Origin: Bacteroidia bacterium
GTDB lineage: Bacteria; Bacteroidota; Bacteroidia; Chitinophagales; Chitinophagaceae
Direction of reading: 5' to 3'
NCBI GenBank assembly: GCA_030426665.1
Contig: JAUHYD010000004.1
Span: 293,598 to 357,597 of the forward strand
DNA length: 64,000 nt
In this document: positions 63,603 through 64,000 of the stretch, one piece after another
How the letters are laid out: every line of letters begins with the position of its first letter
Position numbering within the stretch: the stretch's first letter is position 1
The notes under the pieces: generated by a model
What the model was told of the DNA's origin: nothing
Database searches by the model: none
The model's input: only the letters and a program-made list of their open reading frames with translations
Translations under genes and position numbers: made by a program

Positions 63603-64000
63603 ATGAAGATTATTTTTCAGGTTGATGGCGGCATAGGTAAGAGTATAGCCGCAACTGCAGTATGCAAAGCTATTAAAAAGCAATATCCAAAAGACAAACT
63701 ATTTGTGATTACTGGTTACCCTGAAGTGTTCTTGTGTAACCCCAATGTGGATAAGGTATTTAACTTCAACAACCTCAATTACTTTTATGAGGACCATATA
63801 GAGGGAGAAAAAGTAAAGACACTACTCCATAATCCATATTTGGAAACTGATTTTATCAACCTAAATGGACACTTGATTAAGGTGTGGTGTGAGATGTTTG
63901 GTATTAAGTACAATGGTGAAATGCCTGAAATGTTTCTCAACAACAGAGAGCAGTCATTCTATGGCAAACACTTTACGTCAGATAAGCCCATTTTTCTAAT
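63603..64000 (+). CDS. GT9-like (heptosyltransferase-fold) protein, partial
   Basis: 132 residues are visible, running off the window. The start MKIIFQVDGGIGKSIAATAV with YPKDKLFVITGYPEVFLCNP resembles GT-B N-terminal domains of ADP-heptose-type transferases. It lies 27 bp after the NHL gene and may modify a surface protein or polysaccharide. The donor cannot be read. Confidence 0.6.
   Translation, partial: MKIIFQVDGGIGKSIAATAVCKAIKKQYPKDKLFVITGYPEVFLCNPNVDKVFNFNNLNYFYEDHIEGEKVKTLLHNPYLETDFINLNGHLIKVWCEMFGIKYNGEMPEMFLNNREQSFYGKHFTSDKPIFL

Overview
The window looks like chromosome of a Bacteroidota bacterium, probably Chitinophagaceae-like (inference). The reasons are a TonB-dependent receptor with a carboxypeptidase-like N-terminal domain, 7TM-AraC regulators, a type IX secretion (T9SS) C-terminal domain, -33/-7 promoters of the TTTG / TAnnTTTG kind, and start codons without Shine-Dalgarno sequences. 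No rRNA or CRISPR array was seen. One tRNA is present, Leu(TAG).

Region 1 (1-30 kb) is mostly chromosomal backbone. It holds a giant secreted repeat protein that runs off the left edge, a 7TM-AraC regulator divergent from a TonB-receptor operon (receptor, alpha/beta hydrolase, CPBP-like protease, MDR reductase, TraB-like protein, YciI), an ECF sigma factor with a membrane partner, an M3 peptidase, asd, a MscS channel, the rpmH-rnpA-yidD cluster and recG. Three families of intergenic repeats are scattered through it. Both rnpA and recG lack any ATG/GTG/TTG at the expected start and seem to begin at ATT and ATC.

Region 2 (about 30.2-54.9 kb) is an accessory island that begins with a tyrosine integrase. 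It carries a three-gene graspetide (RiPP) operon whose precursor has a fourfold repeated core motif, a VirD4/HerA-like ATPase, a trypsin-like protease facing a HEPN-like gene, a Gabija-type pair (gajA, gajB), a PD-(D/E)XK-like nuclease broken by a G6 tract, an AbiJ-like HEPN pair, a large serine recombinase, a RuvC-like protein, an ArdC-like antirestriction protein and an orphan methylase. Several small XRE regulators are interspersed. A 16-bp dyad (consensus TATYYAYWWRTRRATA) recurs upstream of eight genes or operons and probably ties the island into one regulon. A 574-bp duplication (small ORF, XRE gene, recombinase tail) brackets the HEPN pair, and decayed copies of the ATPase and integrase lie nearby.

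Region 3 (54.9-64 kb) holds sulfate-activation genes (cysC facing cysN and cysD), then a basic small protein, a 1141-residue cysteine-rich IGGG-repeat protein, an NHL-repeat protein with a T9SS sorting domain, and the start of a GT9-like protein. It may be a surface or particle structural locus with modification functions. Whether it belongs to the island is not settled by this window.
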